Of a stretch of 64,000 nt of DNA, positions 1-7,816 are shown piece after piece. The notes below the pieces were generated by a model. That model worked only from the letters and a program-made list of their open reading frames with translations, was not told where the DNA came from and ran no database searches. Numbering within the stretch: position 1 is the first letter of the stretch; each line of letters starts with the position of its first letter. The stretch is from Chitinophagaceae bacterium (GTDB taxonomy: Bacteria; Bacteroidota; Bacteroidia; Chitinophagales; Chitinophagaceae). The translations under genes were made by a program, and so were the position numbers. The stretch spans positions 1 to 64,000 of the forward strand of contig JAEUVD010000040.1 in the NCBI GenBank assembly GCA_016787065.1. Reading direction: 5' to 3'.

Positions 1-1475
1 AGCAGAAATACAATGCCGGGATGTGTGAATTTCTGAACAATAGCAATAACCGTGGTTAATACCAAGGCTGTAGCTAGTGGTACACTAATTTTCTTCAATA
101 CTTCCTTCAAATTCGAATGTTTGAATTTGAAATAATAGATACTGGCTGTACCGAGTAATACCAAACTACTAATCCAAACTTGAATTTTATTATAATGTGT
201 AATAGGGTCAACGATGGTGTATTTTGTGCCAAACATTTTATTCCATACCGGCATCGATGTTGTGTAGGTAATCTGCACTACGGATATCATTAGAATCAGC
301 GCGCCGATAAACATCCAAAATTCTCGGGAGGTTGCTGCTTCCTCTTCTTTCTTTAAATCCGGAATGGATTTATAATTCTTAAAGAATAAAAACAAACCAA
401 GTAGTAAGAAGAAGAACAAAAAGACCAATAAATGATAGAATAGGGTTTCGCCTTCGCCGGTGAAGGAATGCACTGAAGTTTCACCTAAAATACCGGTTCT
501 GGTGAGAAAGGTTGAATAGAGTACTAAACAAAAACTCAAAATAAAAAAGAGTAAGGTTGTTTTGAGTGAATAGCCGCTTGCTTTATAAATCATGGTGGTA
601 TGCAAACCGGCAATCATAATTAACCAAGGAACTAACGACGCATTTTCAACCGGATCCCAAGCCCAATAACCTCCAAAGTTTAAGCTTTCATAGGCCCACA
701 TACCACCCATCATAATACCGGTTCCGAGTATCATGCCTGAAAATACCGACCATCGCAATAAATGTATCGGTAATCCTTCGTATTGCTTTTTCCACATTGC
801 GGCAAGAGCATATGCAAATGGAAATAAGGTTGATGCAAAGCCAAGGAATAAAATAGGCGGATGAATGACCATCCAATAATTCTGTAATAAAGGATTCAGT
901 CCGTTACCATCTTGAATAAACTCTAAATAATTTGCTTGTTGAAAAATAGGTGCGCCTTGCATTTGATCGCGAAGGAGCATAAAGGGAGAGCTACCGATCT
1001 TCATATCGAAGAAAAAATAACCAAGTAGGGTAGTGGCTAAAAACGCTTGACATAGTGCTACGATAGCCATAACCGGAGCCTGATACGAGTTCTTCCGGAA
1101 TAATAAAATCAAGCCTAAGATGGCATGCCAAATACTCCAAAGTAAAAAACTACCTTCCTGCCCTTCCCAAAAACACGACAATAAATACTTGAACGGTAGT
1201 TGTTTGCTCGAGTGCGACCAAACATAAAAGTACTCGAAGTTATGGTTGAAAATAAGATAGAATAAGGTAAAGAAGATGCCAAAGGTTGAAAAGGCATGAA
1301 CTACAAAAAGGTTTTGTGCCAGCCGTTTCCAACTTTCCTGATTAAATACTAATTTACTTTGTGTTGAAACGATAAATGCTATTGCACTGAAGAGGGACGC
1401 TACGAAAGACAATACTATAAAAGCTTGTCCTAACTTGCCCGGAATCAGATTTTCATTCAGAAATTCGGTTGCCAA
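1..1475 (-). CDS. ccmF: Cytochrome c biogenesis protein CcmF (heme lyase), C-terminus beyond window edge
   Basis: Integral membrane haem-handling protein of System I cytochrome c maturation, which takes haem from CcmE and joins it to apocytochrome c. The translated minus strand shows many hydrophobic segments and the WWD haem-binding motif (GGYWAWDPVENAS, encoded near 620-680). A second conserved stretch, YWMVIHPPILFLG, lies near 840-880. The start is taken as TTG at 1475: an in-frame TAA lies five codons upstream and no ATG is nearby. The gene follows ccmE with a 25-nt gap, so the two are probably co-transcribed. About 491 codons are present and the frame is open at position 1. The family identity is clear; the exact start is inferred. 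Confidence 0.9.
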   Translation of the reverse strand, partial: MATEFLNENLIPGKLGQAFIVLSFVASLFSAIAFIVSTQSKLVFNQESWKRLAQNLFVVHAFSTFGIFFTLFYLIFNHNFEYFYVWSHSSKQLPFKYLLSCFWEGQEGSFLLWSIWHAILGLILLFRKNSYQAPVMAIVALCQAFLATTLLGYFFFDMKIGSSPFMLLRDQMQGAPIFQQANYLEFIQDGNGLNPLLQNYWMVIHPPILFLGFASTLFPFAYALAAMWKKQYEGLPIHLLRWSVFSGMILGTGIMMGGMWAYESLNFGGYWAWDPVENASLVPWLIMIAGLHTTMIYKASGYSLKTTLLFFILSFCLVLYSTFLTRTGILGETSVHSFTGEGETLFYHLLVFLFFFLLLGLFLFFKNYKSIPDLKKEEEAATSREFWMFIGALILMISVVQITYTTSMPVWNKMFGTKYTIVDPITHYNKIQVWISSLVLLGTASIYYFKFKHSNLKEVLKKISVPLATALVLTTVIAIVQKFTHPGIVFL

Positions 1476-1500
1476 GTGAAGGTTTTTTTAAGGTTACGAC

Positions 1501-1899
1501 TTATGATTTTTTTCCAACAACCACTTGGTCGTTTTTATATTTAGAAGGGCATTTCATGAGAATTTGATTGCAATGAAACTCACCATTTTCCATTTTGCCG
1601 GTCATGGTAAGTTTTTCACTACGCTCAAAATCCTGGGGTTTAGTTCCTGAGAAAATTACTTTACATGTTTTACCTGATTCGTCTTTAGCATAAAAGGTAA
1701 ATCGATTCGGATCTACAATCGGATTGTATTCCATCGCATGTTGGAAGGTATCTAATTTGGCAATAATCTGATATTCTTTACCGGGTTTTGCTTCTGCAGT
1801 CGCAAAGGTTTGATAACTACTGAAATCACCCACCATACTTACTATAGCCGCCAAAGCAACCGCTATAATTACCAAGGCCACAATATTTGATTTCTTCAT
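1501..1899 (-). CDS. ccmE: Cytochrome c maturation haem chaperone CcmE, CxxxY type
   Basis: Periplasmic haem chaperone, 132 aa, with an N-terminal membrane anchor (about residues 5-23) followed by the OB-fold domain. In classical CcmE the haem-binding residue is His in an HxxxY motif. Here the matching stretch reads KCPSKY, with Cys117 and Tyr121, which is the CxxxY variant. That variant is known from archaea and Desulfovibrio, where it belongs to a modified pathway (System I*). The gene lies upstream of ccmF on the same strand. A perfect -7-type box stands 16 nt before the ATG. The family call rests on the anchor, length, fold-typical sequence and neighbour; that the Cys carries haem is inference. 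Confidence 0.88.
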   Translation of the reverse strand: MKKSNIVALVIIAVALAAIVSMVGDFSSYQTFATAEAKPGKEYQIIAKLDTFQHAMEYNPIVDPNRFTFYAKDESGKTCKVIFSGTKPQDFERSEKLTMTGKMENGEFHCNQILMKCPSKYKNDQVVVGKKS

Positions 1900-1915
1900 G
1901 AATTGAAAATTGGAG

Positions 1916-1923
1916 CAAAGGTA
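1916..1923 (-). promoter_or_regulatory. -7-type promoter box for ccmE-ccmF
   Basis: On the minus strand the sequence reads TACCTTTG, a perfect match to the Bacteroidota -7 consensus TAnnTTTG, 16 nt before the ccmE ATG. No convincing -33 TTTG is seen. Confidence 0.5.
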
Positions 1924-2067
1924 GGCGGTAAATTGATTGAAAAAGTTGTTGAATTGGAAAAGCGACTTATAAAACAGGAAGTTGTGTTTTATATCACCGA
2001 GGGCAACGCAACCCTAGATTGAACTTTATGCTTGAAATGTACAAGGATTAGCGTTATGCTACATAAA

Positions 2068-3543
2068 CTAGCGTAGCGATGCTAATACACGATCCTTCAC
2101 CTCTTCCATGGGTATACGTTCTTGTTCCATACTATCTCTAAAACGAATCGTAACCGTATTGTCTTCTAACGATTGATGGTCAATCGTAACACAGAACGGC
2201 GTGCCAAGGGCATCCATTCGGCGGTAACGCTTACCAATAGAATCTTTCTCTTCGTAGAAACATAAAAAACTGTCGCGACAATGATCCATCAATTCACGTG
2301 CTTTTTCAGGTAAACCATCTTTTTTCATCAACGGCAATACAGCTAATTTTATGGGAGCTATTTTAGGAGGGAATTTCAATACAACCCGACTATCTTGCTT
2401 CTCAGGTGTACTTAAATCTTCTTCACAGTAGGCTTCACTCAAACACATCAGAATGCATCGATCCAAACCGATCGATGTTTCGATCACGTAAGGCGTATAA
2501 TTACCAAAAGGCTTACCAGTAGCTTCATCGATATCGTTGTCGAAGTATTGAATTTTCTTTTTTGAGTATGTTTGATGTTGTGTTAAATCGAAATCGGTTC
2601 TTGAATGGATGCCTTCCACTTCCTTAAAACCCATCGGAAAATCATATTCAATATCGCAGGCTGCATCGGCGTAGTGCGCTAGTTTTACGTGATCATGAAA
2701 GCGGTAGCGTTCAACCGGAATACCTAATTCAAGATGCCATTTCATGCGGGCTTCTTTCCAGTATTCGTACCATGTTTTTTGTGTGCCGGGACGAACAAAA
2801 TATTGCATTTCCATTTGCTCAAATTCACGCATACGGAAAATGAAACCTCGGGCAACAATTTCATTTCGGAAAGCCTTACCTATTTGAGCAATGCCAAAGG
2901 GTACCTTCATTCGGCCACTCTTCTGCACATTAATAAAGTTCACGAAAATGCCTTGAGCTGTTTCCGGACGTAAATAAATCGTATCACTCTCTTCAGCTAC
3001 TGAGCCTAATTGGGTACTAAACATTAGGTTGAACTGACGTACATCGGTCCAGTTGCAAGTACCGCTCACCGAACAAGTCATTTTTTTATCTAGAATGAGT
3101 TGTTTCAATCCGGCGAAGTCATCTTTCGCTAAAAGCGCTTCCATCTGAGCTATAACGGCTTGTCCTTCCTCATTCAACGATTCGCCACCGGATACTTGTT
3201 CCGCATAAGCTTCAATTAAATGATCTACCCGATAGCGTTTCTTACTATCGAGGTTATCAATCATAGGGTCACTAAAATTATCCACATGACCGCTCGCTTT
3301 CCATATCGTTGGGTGCATGAAAATTGCGCTATCAATACCTACGATATTTTCGTGCATATAAACCATGCTCTTCCACCATAAATCTTTAATATTCTTTTTT
3401 AACTCCACACCCCATTGGCCATAATCGTACACAGCACTTAAACCGTCGTATATTTCACTCGACGGAAATATGAAACCATATTCCTTACAATGACTGATAA
3501 TATTGGCGAGATTTTTAGGTGCAGTGCTATCTTGTGTTGACAT
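2068..3543 (-). CDS. glyS: Glycyl-tRNA synthetase (single-chain, alpha2 type)
   Basis: Class II aminoacyl-tRNA synthetase that charges tRNA-Gly. The 491 aa length fits the single-subunit bacterial/eukaryotic-type enzyme and not the GlyQ/GlyS alpha2beta2 form. The N-terminus (YGFIFPSSEIYDGLSAVYDYG) is family typical, followed by a zinc-type insertion, RPETAQGIFVNF, motif 2 (FRNEIVARGFIFRMREFEQ), motif 3 (IETSIGLDRCILMCL) and a C-terminal anticodon-binding domain. A -7-like box lies only 6 nt before the ATG. The gene stands alone, divergent from the small lipoprotein gene. Confidence 0.97.
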   Translation of the reverse strand: MSTQDSTAPKNLANIISHCKEYGFIFPSSEIYDGLSAVYDYGQWGVELKKNIKDLWWKSMVYMHENIVGIDSAIFMHPTIWKASGHVDNFSDPMIDNLDSKKRYRVDHLIEAYAEQVSGGESLNEEGQAVIAQMEALLAKDDFAGLKQLILDKKMTCSVSGTCNWTDVRQFNLMFSTQLGSVAEESDTIYLRPETAQGIFVNFINVQKSGRMKVPFGIAQIGKAFRNEIVARGFIFRMREFEQMEMQYFVRPGTQKTWYEYWKEARMKWHLELGIPVERYRFHDHVKLAHYADAACDIEYDFPMGFKEVEGIHSRTDFDLTQHQTYSKKKIQYFDNDIDEATGKPFGNYTPYVIETSIGLDRCILMCLSEAYCEEDLSTPEKQDSRVVLKFPPKIAPIKLAVLPLMKKDGLPEKARELMDHCRDSFLCFYEEKDSIGKRYRRMDALGTPFCVTIDHQSLEDNTVTIRFRDSMEQERIPMEEVKDRVLASLR

Positions 3544-3549
3544 AGGGCG

Positions 3550-3557
3550 CGAATTTA
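3550..3557 (-). promoter_or_regulatory. -7-like box directly upstream of glyS
   Basis: On the minus strand TAAATTCG (one mismatch to TAnnTTTG) ends 6 nt before the glyS ATG, so transcription would begin at or very near the start codon. Confidence 0.4.
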
Positions 3558-3901
3558 ATTGGATAATTTGGAATAACGGAAAGGGAAGCGGTTAGAATTT
3601 AAGAGTGAATTACACCTGGCTTTTGTAGTGAATAATATTAGGTTAAGGTAATTATCGCTGCAACGCAAGGTTTTAGAACTTATTAAGGAAAAATATTCTT
3701 TTGAATGTAGATTAGTAGCCATGCTATGCTGCAAAGAGCTGCCTTTATTTTTACAAAATAGTGAGCTAAAAGGAACCACCTTTGGTGTTGAAGATTACTA
3801 TGGTTTATAGCTTAAAAGTTTAAATTTTAAGAATTTATTGAGTAAAAAATGAGGGTTGAATGAAATGTTTATTTACTTTAGCCCCTTAAATTTATTAAAT
3901 C
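3558..3901. other. Intergenic region with possible decayed coding remnant
   Basis: Between divergent glyS and a small lipoprotein gene. On the plus strand a frame from 3652 to the TAG at 3808-3810 reads like protein (for example KVLELIKEKYSFECRLVAM) and continues upstream of 3649 in the same frame, interrupted by a TAA. The only in-frame ATG is at 3721. It could be the remnant of a lost gene or chance; no family is recognised. A weak -7-like box, TACTTTAG at 3874-3881, may serve the downstream gene. Confidence 0.2.
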
Positions 3902-4111
3902 ATGAAAAAAATTCTCTTACTAGCATTTGTTGCTGCAACGGCTTTCACTTCTTGTAAAAAAGACTGGACTTGTGAATGCACAGACAATGGAACTTCACTA
4001 GGAACATTTCAAATTGAAAACAAAAGTAAAGCAACAGCTAAAACTGCTTGTGAAGGTAATAATGCTACCTATTCAGCACTTTACCCTGGTGTAAAATGTG
4101 AATTGAAATAA
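3902..4111 (+). CDS. Small secreted lipoprotein of unknown function
   Basis: A 69-aa protein with a lipoprotein signal peptide; the lipobox is AFTSC with Cys18 as the predicted lipidated residue. The mature part is about 50 aa, contains further Cys residues (DWTCECTD, TACEG, VKCELK) and no recognised domain. Such short Lys-rich-after-Cys lipoproteins are common in Bacteroidota. The gene has its own strong terminator 20 nt downstream, so it is a single-gene transcript. No function is assigned. Confidence 0.75.
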   Translation: MKKILLLAFVAATAFTSCKKDWTCECTDNGTSLGTFQIENKSKATAKTACEGNNATYSALYPGVKCELK

Positions 4112-4132
4112 TTTTTCCCCACACAACTGCTT

Positions 4133-4157
4133 AAAACCGCTTTCGAGCGGTTTTTTT
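4133..4157 (+). terminator. Rho-independent terminator after the small lipoprotein gene
   Basis: An 8-bp stem (AAAACCGC with GCGGTTTT, loop TTTCGA) runs into a T tract. It begins 21 nt after the stop codon. Confidence 0.85.
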
Positions 4158-4218
4158 ATTTTTCAGTAACATAGGAGAAGCGTAAATAGTTTTATCATTG
4201 CATTCTAAATTGTAAACA

Positions 4219-4572
4219 ATGCAAGAGTTAATTGAAAAACTAATAGCCGAAGTTGGTTTGAGTTCCGATCAAGCCAATAAAACCGTAGCCACCGTTTTGA
4301 ATTTTGTAAAAACTAAACTTCCACCGGCATTTTCCGGAAATATTGAGAGTTTATTGGCCGGGAAAACGGAAGAAATGAAACAAGACGTAAAGCAGGAAGG
4401 AGAAGGTTTTATGGATAAAGCCGAAGATTTTGCAGAAGCGGCAAAAGATAAATTAGAAGATTTTGCGGAAGTTGCTAAAGATAAATTAAGCGATGCTGCC
4501 GATAAAGCGGAAGATTTAGCAAAAGACGCCTTAGATAAAATAAAAGGTCTTTTTGGCGGAGAAAAGAAATAA
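4219..4572 (+). CDS. Amphipathic helical protein with LEA-like repeats
   Basis: A 117-aa soluble protein without signal peptide. The first 50 residues form a compact helical region (QELIEKLIAEVGLSSDQANK) that resembles the N-terminus of small DUF2267-like proteins. Residues about 65-110 are highly charged 11-residue repeats (EDFAEAAKDKL, EDFAEVAKDKL, then related units), like late-embryogenesis-abundant or apolipoprotein-type amphipathic helices. Composition is nearly all Lys, Asp, Glu and Ala. A stress-protective or membrane-associating role is possible but inferred from composition only. It is a single-gene unit closed by a strong terminator. Confidence 0.7.
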   Translation: MQELIEKLIAEVGLSSDQANKTVATVLNFVKTKLPPAFSGNIESLLAGKTEEMKQDVKQEGEGFMDKAEDFAEAAKDKLEDFAEVAKDKLSDAADKAEDLAKDALDKIKGLFGGEKK

Positions 4573-4598
4573 ATTCTTTCCAAGCTATTAAACTTACC

Positions 4599-4629
4599 AA
4601 GCCGGATTGCATGCAATCCGGCTTTTTTT
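4599..4629 (+). terminator. Rho-independent terminator, perfect 26-bp palindrome
   Basis: Positions 4599-4624 form a perfect palindrome (half-site AAGCCGGATTGCA) followed by a run of T. It ends the LEA-like gene and separates it from atpG. Confidence 0.85.
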
Positions 4630-4696
4630 AGTCCTGTTTGTAACGGTTTTCCACATATTGAAAGCGCATTAATTTCCGTTCTTCAAGATTCCGACC

Positions 4697-4704
4697 TAAA
4701 TTCG
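4697..4704 (+). promoter_or_regulatory. -7-like box upstream of atpG
   Basis: TAAATTCG matches TAnnTTTG with one mismatch and lies 20 nt before the atpG ATG. Confidence 0.35.
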
Positions 4705-4724
4705 CGGCGTTTTAAAATAAACTC

Positions 4725-5606
4725 ATGTCCGGACAATTAAAAGAAGTACGTACCCGAATCAAATCTGTAGGAACCACGCAGCAAATTACCAAGGCTATGA
4801 AAATGGTAAGTGCGGCCAAATTGCGTAGAGCACAAGATGCTATTACTCAAATGCGCCCGTACGCTGAAAAGTTACAAGAAATGCTCGGTAATATAATTGG
4901 TTCGTTGGAAGGAAACATGGGTGGCGGATTAACCGTAGAACGTCCTATTGAGAAAGTATTATTTATAGTAATTACTTCCGATCGTGGTTTATGCGGTGCT
5001 TTTAACGCCAATTCAATAAAACTTGCGAAAAGTGTTATTAAAGAGCGCTACGCTGATCAACATCAAAAAGGCAATGTGCATATTTTGCCTTTAGGTAAAA
5101 AAGCCTATGAAAGCTTTGAGCGCCAAGGTTTCAAATTAGTGGATGATTTTTGGGGAATTTTTTCTGATTTGTCGTTTGAAGCCGTGCGCAAAGTTGCCGA
5201 GCATGTGCGTGCAGCTTTTGTTCGCAAAGAGTACGACCGTGTAGAGCTAGTGTATAGTAAGTTTAAAAATGCAGCTACGCAAGAATTTATTTGTGAGCAG
5301 CATTTACCCATTCCGAAAAGTAATTCAGGCAAAAAACAAAGTAACAACGACTTCATATTTGAGCCTTCAAAAGAAGTGTTGATTCAAGAATTGATGCCGA
5401 AAATTTTAAATACTCAAATCTATAAAGGGTTATTAGATAGCAATGCCTCAGAACATGGTGCACGTATGACCGCTATGGATAAGGCAACGGAAAATGCGGA
5501 AGAAATGCTGAAAACGCTTAAAATTTCTTATAACCGTGCTCGTCAGGCTGCTATTACAACCGAACTTACTGAAATTGTAAGTGGTGCTGCCGCTCTGCAA
5601 GGATAA
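4725..5606 (+). CDS. atpG: F1Fo ATP synthase gamma subunit
   Basis: Central rotor shaft of the F1 motor. The 293 aa length is usual. The N-terminal helix (RTRIKSVGTTQQITKAMKMVSAAKLRRAQ) and the C-terminal helix (MDKATENAEEMLKTLKISYNRARQAAITTELTEIVSGA) that together form the coiled shaft are both present; a central Rossmann-like part contains ITSDRGLCGAFN. The other atp genes are not adjacent: upstream is an unrelated gene behind a terminator. In many genomes atpG follows atpA, so this location is a separated one. Confidence 0.97.
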   Translation: MSGQLKEVRTRIKSVGTTQQITKAMKMVSAAKLRRAQDAITQMRPYAEKLQEMLGNIIGSLEGNMGGGLTVERPIEKVLFIVITSDRGLCGAFNANSIKLAKSVIKERYADQHQKGNVHILPLGKKAYESFERQGFKLVDDFWGIFSDLSFEAVRKVAEHVRAAFVRKEYDRVELVYSKFKNAATQEFICEQHLPIPKSNSGKKQSNNDFIFEPSKEVLIQELMPKILNTQIYKGLLDSNASEHGARMTAMDKATENAEEMLKTLKISYNRARQAAITTELTEIVSGAAALQG

Positions 5607-5667
5607 ATTAAAAAAAAGTTGTCTATAAAAACTCCCTTGCTTACTTTTAAGCCTTCATAGAAAAAAT

Positions 5668-6417
5668 ATGATCAGACGACTACTCTTACTTTTCGTTATA
5701 GCTTTAGTTGTTCATCAGGCTGATGCTCAGAATATGCGACGTGTGCTAAAACGTAGAACAGCCGAAGCCAGTATTTGGGGGGCAGCTGGTTATTACGGAA
5801 ATCCACATTGGGCTGTTGGCAGTACCATTCATTATTTACACGGTGTTGGTCGTAAAAAACAATGGTTTTCATTTGGTTGTGGATTACGTGCATCTGTTTT
5901 TCAAACTAAGAAACGTGAGTACGAAACCTCTAGTAATTCACTTTACCAATTAAATCAAGGAGGGGCGGATTCGTTATACTTCCCTAAAGTTCAAACCAAT
6001 ACATTAAACGCCTATTTTGCTATTAAGATTCGAATTAAACGTGGGGTAGATGCTGTATTTACTACTGATTTAGGCGGAATTAATTTCGGTGATTCGAAGG
6101 AAGCATTTTTTCATTCCTATGAAACACAACCGGTTCCTCCGGGAGTAAAATACAAAACCGAGCCCTATGCCTTTAACTTAAACCAATTGAATTATGGTTC
6201 GTATGGTAGTTTATATAGCGAGGCCTATGGATCTTTTAAATTGAATGATGTGCTACTTTGGCGTTTAGGTATTCAGTATTTTAGAAATGAGTACAAGGTA
6301 GATCGACTCATACCACTGAACGGAAAACGCTTTTATCAAAATCATTGGATGGCAATGACAGCACTTTCTTTTGATCTTCGTTGGAAGAAAAATTATCAAC
6401 AATCTCGCTTGCTGTAA
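5668..6417 (+). CDS. Exported beta-rich envelope protein, family shared with the gene at 38063
   Basis: A 249-aa protein with a cleavable signal peptide (RLLLLFVIALVVHQADAQ). The rest alternates short polar and aromatic stretches typical of an outer-membrane beta-barrel and ends close to an aromatic strand (FDLRWKKNY). It shares an order of elements with the protein at 38063-38821: GCGLRASVFQ against GLGLRFTSSL, then a D-S/T-x-x-F-K-V region, then ALN-type strands and TTDLGGINFG against NIDAVGFSFG. The two are therefore probably paralogues. Function is unknown. It lies 61 nt after atpG. Confidence 0.65.
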   Translation: MIRRLLLLFVIALVVHQADAQNMRRVLKRRTAEASIWGAAGYYGNPHWAVGSTIHYLHGVGRKKQWFSFGCGLRASVFQTKKREYETSSNSLYQLNQGGADSLYFPKVQTNTLNAYFAIKIRIKRGVDAVFTTDLGGINFGDSKEAFFHSYETQPVPPGVKYKTEPYAFNLNQLNYGSYGSLYSEAYGSFKLNDVLLWRLGIQYFRNEYKVDRLIPLNGKRFYQNHWMAMTALSFDLRWKKNYQQSRLL

Positions 6418-6516
6418 GTAGGCAGGAATTTATTTCCAATTTTTATTTTCTAGTTTGTTAAAGAAGAACATGTTGTGATTAACATATTCACTTCTTGATT
6501 ACATTTTAATATGTTA

Positions 6517-6524
6517 GATATTTG
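6517..6524 (+). promoter_or_regulatory. -7-like box directly upstream of mtaB
   Basis: GATATTTG (one mismatch to TAnnTTTG) is followed by CGGCC and the TTG start, a 5-nt gap; this supports the TTG as the real start. Confidence 0.4.
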
Positions 6525-6529
6525 CGGCC

Positions 6530-7816
6530 TTGAAGCAAAAAACATCCATCGCTTTTCATACCCTAGGATGCAAATTAAATTTTGCTGAAACATCTACGCT
6601 AACGCGTCAGTTTGATGAGGCTGGATATGAACAAATAAATTTTCAGCACGAGGCCGATGTATATGTAATTAATACCTGTTCGGTAACCGAAAATGCCGAT
6701 AAAGAGTGTAAACAATTGATTCGTCGGGTTAAACGACAAAATCCGGCATCTACCGTTGTAATTACAGGTTGTTACGCTCAATTAAAACCAGAACATATTG
6801 CAACCTTTGAAGGTGTTGATTTGGTTATCGGTGCAGGAGAAAAATTTAATATCGTTCAGCATCTTGAGACCTATAAAAAGAATGGCGAGGCAAAAATTTG
6901 CTCTTGTGATATCGAAGAAGTTAATGCGTATCATACATCTTGGTCGCAACACGACAGAACACGTACTTTTCTAAAAGTTCAAGATGGTTGTGATTACACC
7001 TGTTCGTTTTGTACCATTCCTTTAGCAAGAGGCCATAGTCGCAGCGATAGCATTGTGAATGTTGTGGCCAATGTACAAGAAATTGCGCGCAGTGGTGTGC
7101 AAGAAATTGTGCTAACCGGCGTTAACCTCGGTGATTTTGGAAAGGGTTTCACCGGAGGAAAAAGAAGAGAGGAGAACTTTTTCGATTTGATTCAAGCGTT
7201 AGATGCCTTACCGGATATTCCTCGATATAGAATTTCCTCCATTGAACCGAATTTGCTCACGGATGAAATTATTTCCTTTGTGGCTAGGTCAAATCATTTC
7301 ATGCCTCATTTTCATATTCCCTTGCAAAGCGGCAGCAATGCCCTGTTGGCGGATATGAGAAGACGTTATAAACGAGAACTTTATCAGAGTAGAGTTGAGA
7401 AAATTAAAAATTGTATGCCCCATGCTTGTATCGGGGTGGATGTTATCGTAGGCTTCCCCGGCGAAACTGATGAGGAGTTTCAAACGACCTATGATTTTTT
7501 GCATGATCTGGATATTAGTTACTTGCATGTTTTCACTTATTCAGAACGTGAACATACCAAAGCTTTAGAGCTTTCGCCGGTAATACCTATGCAAGTTCGT
7601 AAAGAGCGTAATGCCGTGCTGCGTAATCTCTCCGAAAAGAAAATGCACTTTTTTGAATCGGCATTTCGAGATACCGTTCGACATGTTCTTTTTGAAAAGG
7701 CAGAAAAGAACGACATGATGGAAGGTTATTCCGATAACTATATTCGTGTGCGATTGCCGTTTCGGGAAGATTGGGTAAATACCATTCAAGCGGTTAAGCT
7801 TTCATCATGTCTTTAG
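6530..7816 (+). CDS. mtaB: tRNA t6A37 methylthiotransferase MtaB
   Basis: Radical-SAM enzyme that adds a methylthio group to t6A at tRNA position 37. The N-terminal MTTase domain carries the three cluster cysteines Cys14 (HTLGCKLN), Cys50 (INTCSV) and Cys81 (GCYAQLKPE). The radical-SAM CxxxCxxC is at Cys154, Cys158 and Cys161 (GCDYTCSFCTIPLARG). A TRAM-like tail of about 50 residues follows. Length, 428 aa, is normal. The start is TTG; no in-frame ATG lies near and the family N-terminus begins right there. The 3' end overlaps ribD by 10 nt, so the two are translationally linked. Confidence 0.93.
   Translation: MKQKTSIAFHTLGCKLNFAETSTLTRQFDEAGYEQINFQHEADVYVINTCSVTENADKECKQLIRRVKRQNPASTVVITGCYAQLKPEHIATFEGVDLVIGAGEKFNIVQHLETYKKNGEAKICSCDIEEVNAYHTSWSQHDRTRTFLKVQDGCDYTCSFCTIPLARGHSRSDSIVNVVANVQEIARSGVQEIVLTGVNLGDFGKGFTGGKRREENFFDLIQALDALPDIPRYRISSIEPNLLTDEIISFVARSNHFMPHFHIPLQSGSNALLADMRRRYKRELYQSRVEKIKNCMPHACIGVDVIVGFPGETDEEFQTTYDFLHDLDISYLHVFTYSEREHTKALELSPVIPMQVRKERNAVLRNLSEKKMHFFESAFRDTVRHVLFEKAEKNDMMEGYSDNYIRVRLPFREDWVNTIQAVKLSSCL

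Noticed and set aside
1969..1992. An AT-rich 8-bp hairpin (ATAAAACA with TGTTTTAT) downstream of glyS
   Set aside because: No GC stem and no T tract on the minus strand; not convincing as a terminator.
4269..4616. A 115-codon minus-strand frame opposite the LEA-like gene
   Set aside because: It mirrors the repetitive codons of the plus-strand gene, is Ser/Lys rich with no family features, and its end lies within the real gene.
4725..5606. Possible full ATP synthase operon
   Set aside because: Only the gamma subunit gene is present; neighbours on both sides are unrelated and separated by a terminator upstream.
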